64,000 nt of DNA, from the NCBI RefSeq assembly GCF_008831285.2, contig NC_045141.1:7925353-7989352 (forward strand), read 5' to 3'. Positions 1-10,141 of this stretch are shown in pieces (within the stretch, counting starts at the first letter, position 1; every line of letters starts with the position of its first letter). A program made the translations under genes and the position numbers. Below the pieces are notes generated by a model. It was not told the origin of the DNA. It searched no databases and saw only the letters and a program-made list of their open reading frames with translations. The DNA is from Nymphaea colorata. Lineage: Eukaryota; Streptophyta; Magnoliopsida; Nymphaeales; Nymphaeaceae.

Positions 1-287
1 TTTGACGATAGGTCACGCGGATTGAATTTGGTGGTAGTATTTCCAATAATTTATTAAACAAAGGCTGTACTTATTATTGATAAACGATGCTATTTTAACA
101 TGTTTAATTCCTTTTAGTTTTGCTAATAATATGCAGTAACTTTTCCTTTTATGTATGAGAGAGAGAGAGAGTCCGGTCCATGCGTTGGAACAGTGTGGGC
201 GCCTTCTTCAGTAATTAAGAAGAACAAATTAACATCGGGCTTCCTTCCCATGCATGGAGACTTACATTCCTGTCTTTCTCTTTTCAG

Positions 288-410
288 GGAGATTTTGGAT
301 CGGTCGTTTTCGGGATGCTTGGAATTCCTGTTCTCACAAGAAGGCCGCGGCGATTGCCATTTTCACCGTCATATGGAATTTATCATCAATGGTCGCTCGT
401 GTTTGGGCTG
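288..410 (+). CDS. Internal exon of an unidentified host gene
   Basis: This 123-nt exon is bounded by a strong acceptor (pyrimidine run ending TTTTCAG just before it) and a donor GTAAGC just after it. Read in the frame whose codons start at 290, it encodes 40 residues with a basic start and a hydrophobic helix: the segment contains AWNSCSHKKAAAIAIFTVIW followed by NLSSMVARVWA. It ends with one base of a split codon, which fits the next exon at 2063. The protein looks like the C-terminal membrane part of a plant protein; a reticulon-like protein is one possibility, from memory of similar sequence only. No upstream exon is visible in bases 1-250, so the gene continues to the left of the window. 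Protein identity is uncertain; the exon structure is fairly sure. Confidence 0.6.
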
Positions 411-1269
411 GTAAGCATGTGTGTGTGCGTGTGTATGTGGTTTTAATTGAATTATCAATACATCCGAGAAATTGGTAGGTACCACACTCTTAAAGAAATA
501 ATCTTGACCATCCGAATGATTGAAAGAAAAACAAGATAGAGTATTTTGAGCTACTTAAATTAATTAACAATTTTTTTTTTCTCAACCATCTGTCTTTAAA
601 AGATAAAGAACTAACTTGCTTGTCATTAGACAATACTATTAATTTTAAACATTTTAATATGTTTTAATTAATGTATTATATATCCCATAATAGAACTTAC
701 TAAATGTAGCTGTTGAAGAGAAGGTGTGAATCAATAAAGGAATATGAATTTTGTTAAAGAAATGCAAATTTATGTTGTAAATGTGGGGTTCAGTATCGTA
801 TCTGAATAATCCTTAAAATCTGATGCATATTGTGGATGTGCCATTTACTTGTATGGGGTTGCATGGGCCTATTTTTTTATATTTTTTATTTGAGATTTTT
901 AAAATATTTTATTAATTAAAACAAAAAGCGCCTGTGTTGCATTGGGCTGGGGTCGGCTAGCCAGGGTGAGCCACTGGGCAAGGGCCATGGGTCGATCTGA
1001 CAAACTTTGAGGACTGGGTATGAAACAGATAATATATTGAAAAAGTTATTTTTATTATATATTTTTATAATTTCATTATAAATGTCTGTTTATATGTTAA
1101 GTACATATTTTAAATGTTTTTTTATTAAAATTGCTTCACCTTGGATCTTGATGGTGGGATCCATTAATGTAAAAAAACATGGATTTAAAATTGGATTGAA
1201 GGAGGATCAGACAAAAAAAGGTAGATCTTAGATCTACAATTCTGAGATCAGATCTGTAGTAATCAAACT

Positions 1270-1405
1270 CCACCTGTATTCTCCAAGAAATGAAAAAACA
1301 GTTTTTTTTTTTTTTTCAAAATAACAAAACGCCAAAAGCCACCTGTATTCTCCAAGAAATGAAACAACAGTTTTTTTTTTTTTTTTCAAAATAACAAAAC
1401 GCCAA
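1270..1405. repeat. Tandem duplication, 69-bp period, two copies
   Basis: Two near-identical copies beginning CCACCTGTATTCTCC start at 1270 and 1339. Each contains a T run of about 15 and ends ACAAAACGCCAA. They differ by few bases, so the duplication is recent or maintained. It lies inside the host-gene intron. Confidence 0.85.
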
Positions 1406-1695
1406 GGTTTGTGAAAGTGGAGAAGACTGTTAGGAAGGGGGAAATAGATTAGGTAGGTGTGGGATGCAACTTTTTCCTTTCCTCTCTCCTTTCTTCCATT
1501 CATCGCTTTGCTTGGCCAAAAGCAAAGCATCACATGCAAGAATCGCCCACAGGCGACCCGACCCGTTTCCCAAAAGCCTTTCACCCATTAGAAAATTCAT
1601 TACAACGGTGGATGGATGAGAAGCTTCCTAGTAGAGTGCCCGAGTTTCGGTTTCTCCTTTTTTTTTTTTTTCTTTTCTTTTCTTTTAAGGGAGGT

Positions 1696-1733
1696 ACCAA
1701 GCATCTTTGGGGTCACCAAGCATCTTTGGGGTC
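1696..1733. repeat. Perfect 19-bp tandem duplication
   Basis: The 19-mer ACCAAGCATCTTTGGGGTC occurs twice head to tail (1696-1714 and 1715-1733) without mismatch, within the host-gene intron. Confidence 0.9.
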
Positions 1734-2062
1734 AGAGACTTAACCCTACAGATGGTTCACCCACCCACCGACCTTCGCGTCATTCAACGGCGTCAAACAG
1801 CGTCGTAGAACAACGTTAAAAAGTCGGACAGTCACAACGGTAAATATCTATAGGCCAAATTTTTTACAGTCGGTAAATGCCCGGCCATAAAGGAAAGGCT
1901 TTGCAATTAAGGGGCTCGCGCAGGGAGACATAATGCGCGCATTATGTACTTGAGTGCTCGCGGGTGGCAGAAGGCAGTCGAGTAAACTTTTGTATGCATG
2001 AACTGAGTTAAGGAGTTTCAGTGCTGGGCCGCCGACGAATCCAGTGGTGTTGTCTTGTGCAG

Positions 2063-2313
2063 CGTTCCTTCTGGTCGTGGCCGTGCGGCTGTACCAGCAG
2101 TCCCTGAGCTCCGAGTGGGACGAAGTAGAACCCTCCTCGGCTTCTGCAGCAGCAGCTGCGGCGGCGGCGGCAGAAGATGGAAAAGAAGCAGGCAAGTGCG
2201 CGGCTCAGAGCCCAAAGGACAGGGCCCAAAGGAACAACAAGAAGATCTTTGATGGGGGTAGTGGTAAAGTGCAGCAGGAAGCTACAGCGGTGATGCCCAC
2301 GAGCAAAAGATGA
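2063..2313 (+). CDS. Terminal exon of the unidentified host gene
   Basis: The exon starts after acceptor TTGTGCAG. Its first two bases complete the Ala codon split from the exon ending at 410, so the frame runs on without a stop to TGA at 2311-2313. The 82 full codons encode the end of a hydrophobic segment (FLLVVAVRLYQQSL), an acidic stretch, a nine-alanine run from a GCA/GCG repeat, and a polar, lysine-rich C-terminus. The tail is probably disordered and cytosolic, following a transmembrane hairpin shared with the previous exon. The GC content is higher than in the surrounding intron, as usual for plant exons. I do not recognise the product with confidence; reticulon-like is a guess. Confidence 0.6.
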
Positions 2314-2511
2314 TTTCCTTTGTTTTTTTTTTGGTTGGTTTCACTTTCAAGGCGATGCATGGTGGGATGAAAGAAGGGTGTAAATGTGGGGGGCGATGAA
2401 AAGTAAAAGGGTTGGGGTGAAAAAAAAGTAAACGGTGTTGCATGTGCCCATGTCTGGAGCATTATCCTTTCATTGGGAATTGAATAATGCCTCCCGGACA
2501 ATCACTCAGTC

Positions 2512-2517
2512 AATAAA
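2512..2517 (+). promoter_or_regulatory. Candidate polyadenylation signal
   Basis: AATAAA about 200 bp after the stop codon of the terminal exon, a plausible position for 3' end formation. A single hexamer in AT-rich DNA is weak evidence. Confidence 0.35.
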
Positions 2518-3868
2518 AATGGCCACTTGTGCTTTCCTCATGTTTCTGGTCCCACCACCTTTAACTAGACGCCTATTCCATTCACGCAGGCAGGCATAAA
2601 GCGAATTTAATGGCTAGATATCGACTTATGGATACATAGCTTGTTATTTTGATTGGACCTGTGCCTGATATTGCTAAATAAAATAATTACAGTTGTGGAC
2701 AAACATTCACAGACATGTGTAAATGCAAATCATCGAAATTAAAACAAATAATATATAGCAAAAGCATACCTAAATCCATCGCATATTTGATTTATGCAAA
2801 ATCATGCATAAATAACAACGTTTCTGATGAGAAATAGAGAAACTGATGCGAAAAAATACGGTTACGGAGACCACTTAAATTTTTGGATTCAACACATTGA
2901 TGAAATCCACATCCGGTATCCCTTTATTTGAAATTACTCCTACTCTTAGAAATGATAATTAGACCCAACCTAAGTTGTCACAATTATCGGTCTGTCCTTT
3001 ACAGGCACACAATACATAAATTAATAATAACACATGTAGACCCACACTTAGATTTCAATACCGATAAATACTCACATGAAATATGTGAGAATATCAAGAT
3101 TTTAAGAACAGCTTCAAGCCGTTAATTTGATTGGGTTGATCTCAAGTTTGGTGCATAAAATTACGCACGAAAGTGGATTAAAAGTTTATTGTTTTGAACT
3201 TGGCAAGATCCCTCTACATGAAAACTTAAACTTAATACGAAAAATAGATAATTGAGATTTTTAAAATCGAATCAACTGTTGAGATAACCAACCCTCAACT
3301 CCTAAATTGTGGAAATGTGTAGCTGACACGGTTAACCAAGTTTATAATTTGGTGAAAACATGCTGGCCACACATTTTCTTTTATACAGTGTATAGCTCAC
3401 GAGAATTCGTTGATAACGTTACTCGATACTTGACATTCTACAGATTGACTTTATACAGCTGTACTCATATAACATAGGATCTGCAGATTAACCTTGTACA
3501 GTTATACTCATATGGTTTGCTTCTTTTCACTTATATATATTGACTGATCACAGCGGCAGAGACATTGGAACCAGAAGAAAAGACAATCAAGTCCGGCCAA
3601 ACCATGGCCCCTACCTATCTGCATAATAGACAGAGTGGCCCTTTTATCAGATCGGACTGTGGTGGTGTTGGTGGTATGGACCCAGATGGCAAATGCCAAG
3701 TTATTCTAGATGCTTATTATTAATTTTTTTGCCTTACAAAATTTAATAAATTTTAGATCAGTCACTGTACCTTTTTTAATCCTTGAAAAATCACATGTGT
3801 ACAGTATTATGCAAACAAATTGGTGAGAGTGGAATTATAAGTTTTGACTGTTAATTTGTACACATCTT
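2518..3868. other. Intergenic, no gene seen
   Basis: AT-rich DNA without credible reading frames. The only structure noted is an imperfect direct repeat of about 31 bp at about 3440-3470 and 3481-3512, each ending TACTCATAT. Confidence 0.6.
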
Positions 3869-4262
3869 TGATGGAAATAGACGCACACCTGCTGAGGCTT
3901 CATGTTTGTGCAGCAACAGGCCCGATGTTGGGCAAAAGGTTCTCTTCATGGTAGCACGCAGCAAGGGCTCCTGTTCTTGGCAACAACAACAAATTAATAG
4001 AGAAAGAAATTGAAAGAGAAAGAGAGACACAAGTAAATTTGGGAACAAGGTTTGCTTCGGGAGTCTTTTGATATCAAGTAACTGATGTTTAACGAAGTGG
4101 GCTGATTGCACATTTATAGACTTCCGGTTTCCCTTTTCCAGCCCAATAGTAAACGTGTCTTTTGGAGACACATTTTGGTAATGCCTCTTCAAAGCACCTC
4201 AAAGGCATCCCTTTCCCAACATATACACAATGCTGGTAATGGTTTTATGAAAAGCTAATTAC
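3869..4262 (-). repeat. 3' LTR of Copia-1, inner end unclear
   Basis: Shares blocks with the other LTR: 3880-3965 (GCTGAGGCTTCAT, GATGTTGGGCAA), 4145-4215 and the AAAAGCTAAT block at about 4255. It carries about 180 bp absent from the right copy, including a minus-strand TATA-like TATAAATG near 4115. The inner boundary is lost near the TA microsatellite. Confidence 0.65.
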
Positions 4263-4355
4263 CACTGCCTAGGAGCTTGTTTTTCAACTATATATATATT
4301 TTTTTTCAATTTGTATACTTTGTCCTTATTGTGTTCACCAATGTACCCTTCTGGT

Positions 4356-4360
<5 letters not shown>

Positions 4361-4402
<42 letters not shown>
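4361..4402. repeat. (TA)n microsatellite, 21 units
   Basis: An uninterrupted TA run of 42 bp next to the truncated RT end of Copia-1. Confidence 0.95.
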
Positions 4403-4406
<4 letters not shown>

Positions 4407-4461
4407 CCTTCAAATCACCATTTAGGATGCAGTTTTTACAACCATTTGTCATAAATCAAGA

Positions 4462-4716
4462 TCACAATGAAATACTATGGCTAATATAATAATAACTGAA
4501 GCCATATTTGCTAGGGGAATAAGTTTTTGAATAATCTACTCCCTCCTTTTGAGAGAAAACCTTAGCCACTAATCTTGCTTTATACTTGTCAATAGAGTCA
4601 TCTGATTTAAACTTTTTCTTTAATACACATTTACTTTCAATGAGTTTTTGTCCTTCTAAATGATCAAACAATTCCGGAACATTGTTCTTTTCTATTGATT
4701 TTATTTGCTCATTCAT
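4462..4716 (-). pseudogene. Copia-1 reverse transcriptase, N-terminal fragment
   Basis: The fragment matches the start of a Copia RT: a lysine-rich KKKFKSDDSIDKYKARLVAK segment followed by FSQKEGVDYSKTYSP. These are the usual residues just before the first catalytic aspartate. The sequence then loses similarity and no YVDD region follows, so the polymerase is truncated and inactive. Confidence 0.8.
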
Positions 4717-5421
4717 TGCCTACATCCATTATTAAGACTCTTTTGAAGTAATAGCTTTACTATAGCTCAAACTATCATTCATTTCATCAAGGTCAAAAAA
4801 ATAGCATAATTCCTCTATTAAACACACATAATAATCTTTTAGATAAGCTGGAAGGGATCTATCCTTTTTCTGACTGATTAGAGATTGCCAAGATGATGTA
4901 GAGGGCTTATTAGTAGTTGGTTCATTGCCAAACTATTTTGGAGTTGATTCATTGCCTAACTACTCATAAATTTCTATATCAACATTTACAGGATCATGAT
5001 CATCCCCTATTTGATGATCCATTTCATTGTAGAGTTCTTCAAGACACTCAACATCACAACTTTTTATTAAGCCCACAACTGGATTATATAACATTTTCTT
5101 TTGGATCCCTTTGAATACCTAATAAAGATGCATCAAATGGAGATGTTATCTAATTTATCTTTTGTAGGATCTAGCAATTTTACATGTGCTATAGATCCAC
5201 ATCTTTTTAGATGTTATAGTCAATGTCCACCTTTTATAAGGTGAATGAGGCATTTCCTTGCATAACACCCTATTTAATATGTATGTTATTATATACATCA
5301 CTTCACCCTAAAATTTCTTGGGTAAGAGTGCTCCTTCTAACATAAATCCTACCATGTTTAAGAGAGTTTTGTTATACATCTCTACAACACCATTCTATTG
5401 TGGTGTCCTACACATGGTTCT

Positions 5422-5640
5422 TCACTTTTTTATTCTTAATTTTTGGCAGCATCCAAAAAAATTCATTTGAAGTGTATTCCCCTTCTTTGTCAGACCTTGT
5501 CTTTTAATGTTCTTTTCAAGTTGATTTTCAACTTCAATCTTGTATTCTTTGAATTTTTCAAATGCTTCAAATTTGTTGTGAATTAAATAGATATATCCAT
5601 ACCTTGAATAATCATCAATACATGTTATACAATACAACTT
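5422..5640 (-). pseudogene. Copia-1 integrase core fragment
   Basis: The fragment has the Copia integrase signature CIDDYSRYGYIYLI then FEAFEKFKEYKIEVENQL, including the first catalytic aspartate region. The following part, where the second Asp and the Glu should be, is shifted out of frame and not recognisable in one frame. Confidence 0.8.
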
Positions 5641-6075
5641 TCACTATGAGTAGCACCTTAATTGACCACATATATCAGCATGAATTAATTCAAGTGGTTC
5701 TTTGGCTATTATAGATTGTTTTGGAAATGATTTCCTTGTCATTTTGCATACATGCACTATTTACATGTTTGAAAGTCAGCCTTACTAAAATTAATTCCTT
5801 GATTTGCCGTGATCTTCATCTTCTTGATACTAATGTGCCCAAGCCTTTTTATGCTAAGAATTCACATCCATTTGCAAAATACAAACAATATAAGCAGAAA
5901 CATTTGAAATTTTATTTATATGCTCAAATAGTTTAATTATCTTTGTCAAAGTTTCATTCAAAATGGATTTGAACATGTTTTCCCATGCAGACATTCCCAG
6001 TTAATGTAGGTACCAAAATTAAATTTCTTTCATGCAAGGTACAAAAAGTAAATTAATAAGATGAATGAAACTCCC

Positions 6076-6348
6076 TTATACATAAGTTAGGTATGTTCCA
6101 ACTCCCAAAATATTATGAGAATTGTTCCCTATATAGACTTTATGTGCCCCAAGTTGGTATTCTATCATCTCTATTGCTCCCTCTTTTGACTTTGCTATAT
6201 GTTGACTGGATCCAAAATTAATCCACCAGCCATATAAATCCTCATTTGCAAAAAGGCACTCAAAAAATAACACAAACAATACCTTATTGAATGTTCTTCT
6301 TCTTGTTCCTTCTGCTCTTATCTTTGTAGTTGAAGCTTTGATTTCCAA
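6076..6348 (-). pseudogene. Copia-1 protease / gag-pre-integrase fragment
   Basis: The fragment resembles the Copia protease region: WWINFGSSQHI stands where WxxDSGA(S/T) is expected, so the catalytic Asp-Ser-Gly is changed to Asn-Phe-Gly and the protease is dead. It continues with KSKEGAIEMIEYQLGAHKVY and IGNNSHNILGVGTY, typical of this region. Confidence 0.75.
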
Positions 6349-6884
6349 ACACCTTGGTATGACAGTTTTTCTTCATATGCATCAAGGGCCTATATAAAGT
6401 ATAGGACTTGTTATGAGATCCATGTTTATTTTGAAATCTGTACCTTTTCTTTTATCAAACTTGCCATTTTCTTTTTAAAATTTTTATACCTAGATGGTGT
6501 ATTTTGGTAGAGGGCTGATCTTGGACTAGTACGAGTTCATTTTTCTCTTCTTTTTTCATATGTTCTTGATCTATTGCCAATTGTAGGGGAAGTTCAATTA
6601 ACTTAAGACCTTTGGCATTAAGCCTTCGAGCAGTAGAGACCATTTTCCAATAATTGGGATAGACTATTTAACATAGCTGATATTTGCATGTTCTCGATCA
6701 CATTGTCTACCACACTAATAGATTCTTTCATTATATATGAATTGTATTGCTCAAAAAGAAGTTGCAATTAAATCTTAGAGGTGGTATTATATTTAGAAGC
6801 AATTGCAACAAACACTTCTTTTGTAGTTTTGTAATCCTCAGACACCCTAATCAAATCATCATCCATATAAGTCACCATAATGGT

Positions 6885-7094
6885 TCAAGCCATTAAATCA
6901 TCTCGTTTTTTTTTATTATTTTTCTTCTCATCTTTAGAAGGTTTTCCTCCTAAAGTTGGGATTAATTTTTCAAGAACATATTCAAGGTCTTCTATGGTAG
7001 GAGTCAAGGGGATTCTTCTTTTCCATGTATGAAAGTTTGTCCCTTTTAATTTGCCAATTTTGGCTAATTCAGTGGCATAAACCTTACTCATCAT
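6885..7094 (-). pseudogene. Copia-1 gag N-terminal fragment
   Basis: About 69 codons with a KLKGTNFHTWKRRI segment, the usual (F/L)xGxNFxxWK start of Copia gag. It ends in a lysine-rich stretch. The rest of gag toward 6350 is scattered over several frames. Confidence 0.6.
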
Positions 7095-8393
7095 TTTTGT
7101 TTATTTATTTGGCATGTTTAATAATGGAAAAATAATAAAACAAATGAACTAGTAGACAAAAAATAATTTTAGTATCCACCATATTCAAATTGTAAACTTG
7201 ATTTCAATACACAAGTCTAAAATAACATGTTAGAATTTTGTTCCATGTAATTTTTTACGTTTTCATGTTTTTCTACAATTTTCTGTTTTTTGTTTTATTT
7301 TGAAACCAATTACAAAATGTGTTTTAGACCTGTGCTCATTTCTACTAGTTTTGGAAAAGCAAGAAGCAATAAGATGTAATATTTATCTTAAAACAGGCTC
7401 TAGTTGAAAAATACTTTTAGGACCCTTGTTAGCAAATTATTGAAGAGAAAAGTTGTGAGTTAAATGGTTAAAATTTATAAGCGCCTTTTAAAAGAAACCA
7501 GAAACCTTTGGGCCAATTCTATAATTTCTAAAAAATGGGTATAAATCTGCACTTTGAGCCAATCACTTATTTTCCAAGTTTGTTTCTTTCTCTCTTTCAG
7601 GGTTTTAATATGCAGAATGTTATAGAGATCAGGCATGGCCTTCTCCAACCATCGACACACCTTCAGAGCGATGGCAATGAGACCAACAAACCGCCAAGAT
7701 CTTAGGAGAGAAGACCCAAAACAAGAAGTCTAGGAAAAAGGAAAACAATGGAGACAAAACAACAAAGAGGATTTTACTAGTGAAAAAGAAAACCGGCCTT
7801 CTTCAAGTGAAATCTCAGTTTTGTTTATAGGAAAATATTCAATATAATTTTTGGGCCCGACTTGTTCTCTATAATTTCTGTGTTTTTTGTTACTATAGAA
7901 AATGAATTTCCTCTTTTATATGACTTTTATTTTACCACTCATTTTAGTTAACAAACAAAAAGAAAAGAGATTCTTTAAACAACCGAGTGAGCACAGTATA
8001 CTCACAGTCATAGATAGTGGCTCTTAGTGTATATTTTATGCATACATAAAACAAGAAGGATATTTAATTTTTCTACACTGCATGCATAGAGCAATAGGTT
8101 ATAAGAATGCACAAAATTATTGTAGTTTATGCTAAGCTATTGTTCCATTTAGTTATGCACATAATATATTGCTTATATACTATTCTTGATCATGCAGATG
8201 CTTATGAGTTATGTTAATCTATAAACAATACACGCATATAAAGATGTGTGTGAAAGACTATTGAGAGTCAAAAATTAAAAATATCTGATAGAGTGATTAT
8301 GTGCACTAACATATGAACAATTCCCAATAAGCTGTTCTTGCATACTTGTTTGAAGCACTTGATGTTTCTGATGCAAGAACTGGTCACAATGAA
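7095..8393. other. Copia-1 leader region or unknown insert
   Basis: About 1.3 kb between the gag start and the primer site, longer than a typical Copia leader. It may include an unrecognised insertion. No coding similarity is seen. Confidence 0.4.
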
Positions 8394-8405
8394 GCTCTTA
8401 TACCA
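8394..8405 (-). promoter_or_regulatory. Copia-1 primer binding site, tRNA-iMet type
   Basis: On the minus strand the sequence reads TGGTATAAGAGC, one mismatch from the tRNA-iMet complement. It lies one base inside the 5' LTR end at 8407. Confidence 0.7.
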
Positions 8406-8406
8406 T

Positions 8407-8697
8407 TGATGAAAACAAACACACACCTGCTGAGGCTTCATACTTGTGCAGTGACGGGTCCGATGTTGGGCAATAGGTTCTCTAGTTGGTAGCATGCAGC
8501 GAAATAGTGGACGTGTCTTGTGGAGGCACCTTTTGGTATGCCTCTTTAAACACCTCTTAGAGGCATCTCTTGGAGATATTTTTGAAATAGAAAAGCTAAT
8601 ATTTAAATAACATTTATTTAAAATAAGAAATACTTGGGAGGGCCCTTTTCTAAGTATTTCACAACCTTGGAATGCATTGAGTAGCTACATTCCAACA
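8407..8697 (-). repeat. 5' LTR of Copia-1
   Basis: A 291-bp LTR reading TGTTGGAATG...CATCA on the minus strand. It is homologous in blocks to the left LTR but lacks about 180 bp of its middle. Confidence 0.7.
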
Positions 8698-8737
8698 ACT
8701 TTCACATATTTTTATCCGAATTTGTAAGAGTGGACCC

Positions 8738-9038
8738 TTTGGAGGCATTTGGATGATACCCCAAAACCATGTTTCCGAGGTAAAATCTGATTATGTCTTT
8801 ATTACTAGATCTTGGAGTGTTTGGCTGCCATAAAAAATGAGAAAAACTTTGGCAAAAACTGGTTTTATAAAAGAAAATGAAAACTTGACCCCCTTAAGTT
8901 ATTCATAAAACTAGGTTTTGAGTATATTATCCTCAGTATCATGTCAAGTTTTCAAAACTCATCAAAAAACTTAGTTTTCATATAACTAAGTCTTCACAAA
9001 ACCAGTTAGATGGGGGTGCCATTAAAATGCCTCCAAAA
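8738..9038. mobile_element. MITE-like foldback element, about 300 bp
   Basis: The ends are inverted repeats: TTTGGAGGCATTTGGATG at the left, and the complement of ATTAAAATGCCTCCAAAA at the right. A second inverted pair (AACTGGTTTT near 8850, AAAACCAGTT near 8998) lies inside. No clear target duplication was found, so the superfamily is unknown. Confidence 0.5.
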
Positions 9039-9560
9039 CCATTATATACATATGAATTATAATTACATTATCTTGTTGTAGTCACAATGCTGAACTAGTT
9101 CTATTATCAAAATATCTCTGCGAGCTTTACGTCATCCTGATTTTTTTTATTGAATATAGAATTATGATAGTACATATAATTTATTAGGGGAGCTTGGATA
9201 AGGAAAAAGTTTAAATAGATTAGGATGTAAAAAAAATAACATGCAAGGCTAAAGAAAATTGAAAGGGCGTAGCTGGTGCAGTTTGGGCCAAACGAGTTAC
9301 TGCTGCAGCTCTCACAAAGAAATAATGCCAATTATGCTACTTCACGACAACATGAGTTATGTGATTCCTTTTGAAGGAAAAACTAACTTGGAGAAAGAAG
9401 GAAACTGAAAATAAAGCTTTCAAATCTCAAATGAATCCCATCAGTGAATAGAAACAAAAGTATCTCATCTATTTAAAAATGAAAATTTTCTTGAAGTCCA
9501 TTTTGTTAACCAGTCTCAAAGCTGATAAAAACAAAGGAACACATAGATAAAGTATGCTTG
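9039..9560. other. AT-rich DNA, nothing recognised
   Basis: No reading frame, repeat or element recognised. The left boundary of the Copia-2 LTR may lie somewhere here. Confidence 0.4.
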
Positions 9561-10090
9561 AAGGCAAGGAACTTACGAGAGCAAAAGAAATTGCTTGCTT
9601 AAGTACATATAAGGAGATTACAAGTTTATATACACATTACAAAAGCAACTAGAAGAATAAAAAAAAATGTCTCCACAACTAACTCAAATCTTTATTTTTT
9701 CCTTTACAATAGAAATGAATAAAGGAAACAAGTCTCTTTAGCTGATTTATTTGCTGAAGGATGAATTTGAAACTTAAGTTGATATTCTCCATGTATTGTT
9801 GATAATACACTTGATTCATCTTGCTGATAACAATCTTGTTGCACACTTATGCTGACTGAGAAAGAAAGCATGAGGGAAAGAGAGAACCGAGGGAGATGAT
9901 GAGCCAAAAAATGATGATACATTCCATATACTTTTGAGTATTTATACATATTAACAAATCATGGGATATCTACAGATCCAAAAATTTTGGGATAGGAATG
10001 TTACAAATCTGAGTGTTACAACAAGAAAAGGAAAGATTATCTTGATCTTATCTTTCCTGAAAATCAGTTTGCTAATTTTCCTCTCCGATA
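9561..10090 (-). repeat. Probable 3' LTR of Copia-2, outer end uncertain
   Basis: On the minus strand this follows a Copia-type polypurine tract. It contains a TATA box (TATAAATA on the minus strand at 9939-9946). The second LTR is not in the window, so the outer boundary given is a guess. Confidence 0.45.
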
Positions 10091-10104
10091 CTCCCTCTCA
10101 AGTT
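10091..10104 (-). promoter_or_regulatory. Copia-2 polypurine tract
   Basis: Minus-strand AACTTGAGAGGGAG, the typical Copia TTGAGGGGGAG-type primer for plus-strand synthesis, placed directly after the pol stop region. Confidence 0.65.
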
Positions 10105-10141
10105 GGCGTGTGCAAATCTGAAACACCCATCTTGACTCTTA

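Larger units (their letters stand above)
411..2062 (+). other. Intron of the host gene
   Basis: A 1652-bp intron, inferred from donor GTAAGC at 411 and acceptor GTCTTGTGCAG ending at 2062; exon phases on both sides agree. It is AT-rich and holds two tandem duplications, several long T runs, and a more GC-rich part from about 1740 with an 18-bp palindrome. I see no convincing coding sequence or mobile element in it. Confidence 0.55.
3869..8697 (-). mobile_element. Decayed Copia-type LTR retrotransposon (Copia-1)
   Basis: Minus-strand element recognised from a right-hand (5') LTR starting TGTTGGAATG on the minus strand, a tRNA-iMet-type primer site beside it, Copia fragments in the order gag, protease, integrase, RT reading leftward, and a left-hand (3') LTR that shares several blocks with the right one. 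All reading frames are broken by stops and frameshifts. The RT stops after its first part near 4462, so the RT core and RNase H are missing. LTR divergence is high and one LTR has a large deletion, so this is one of the oldest insertions in the window. No matching target duplication was found. Confidence 0.8.
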
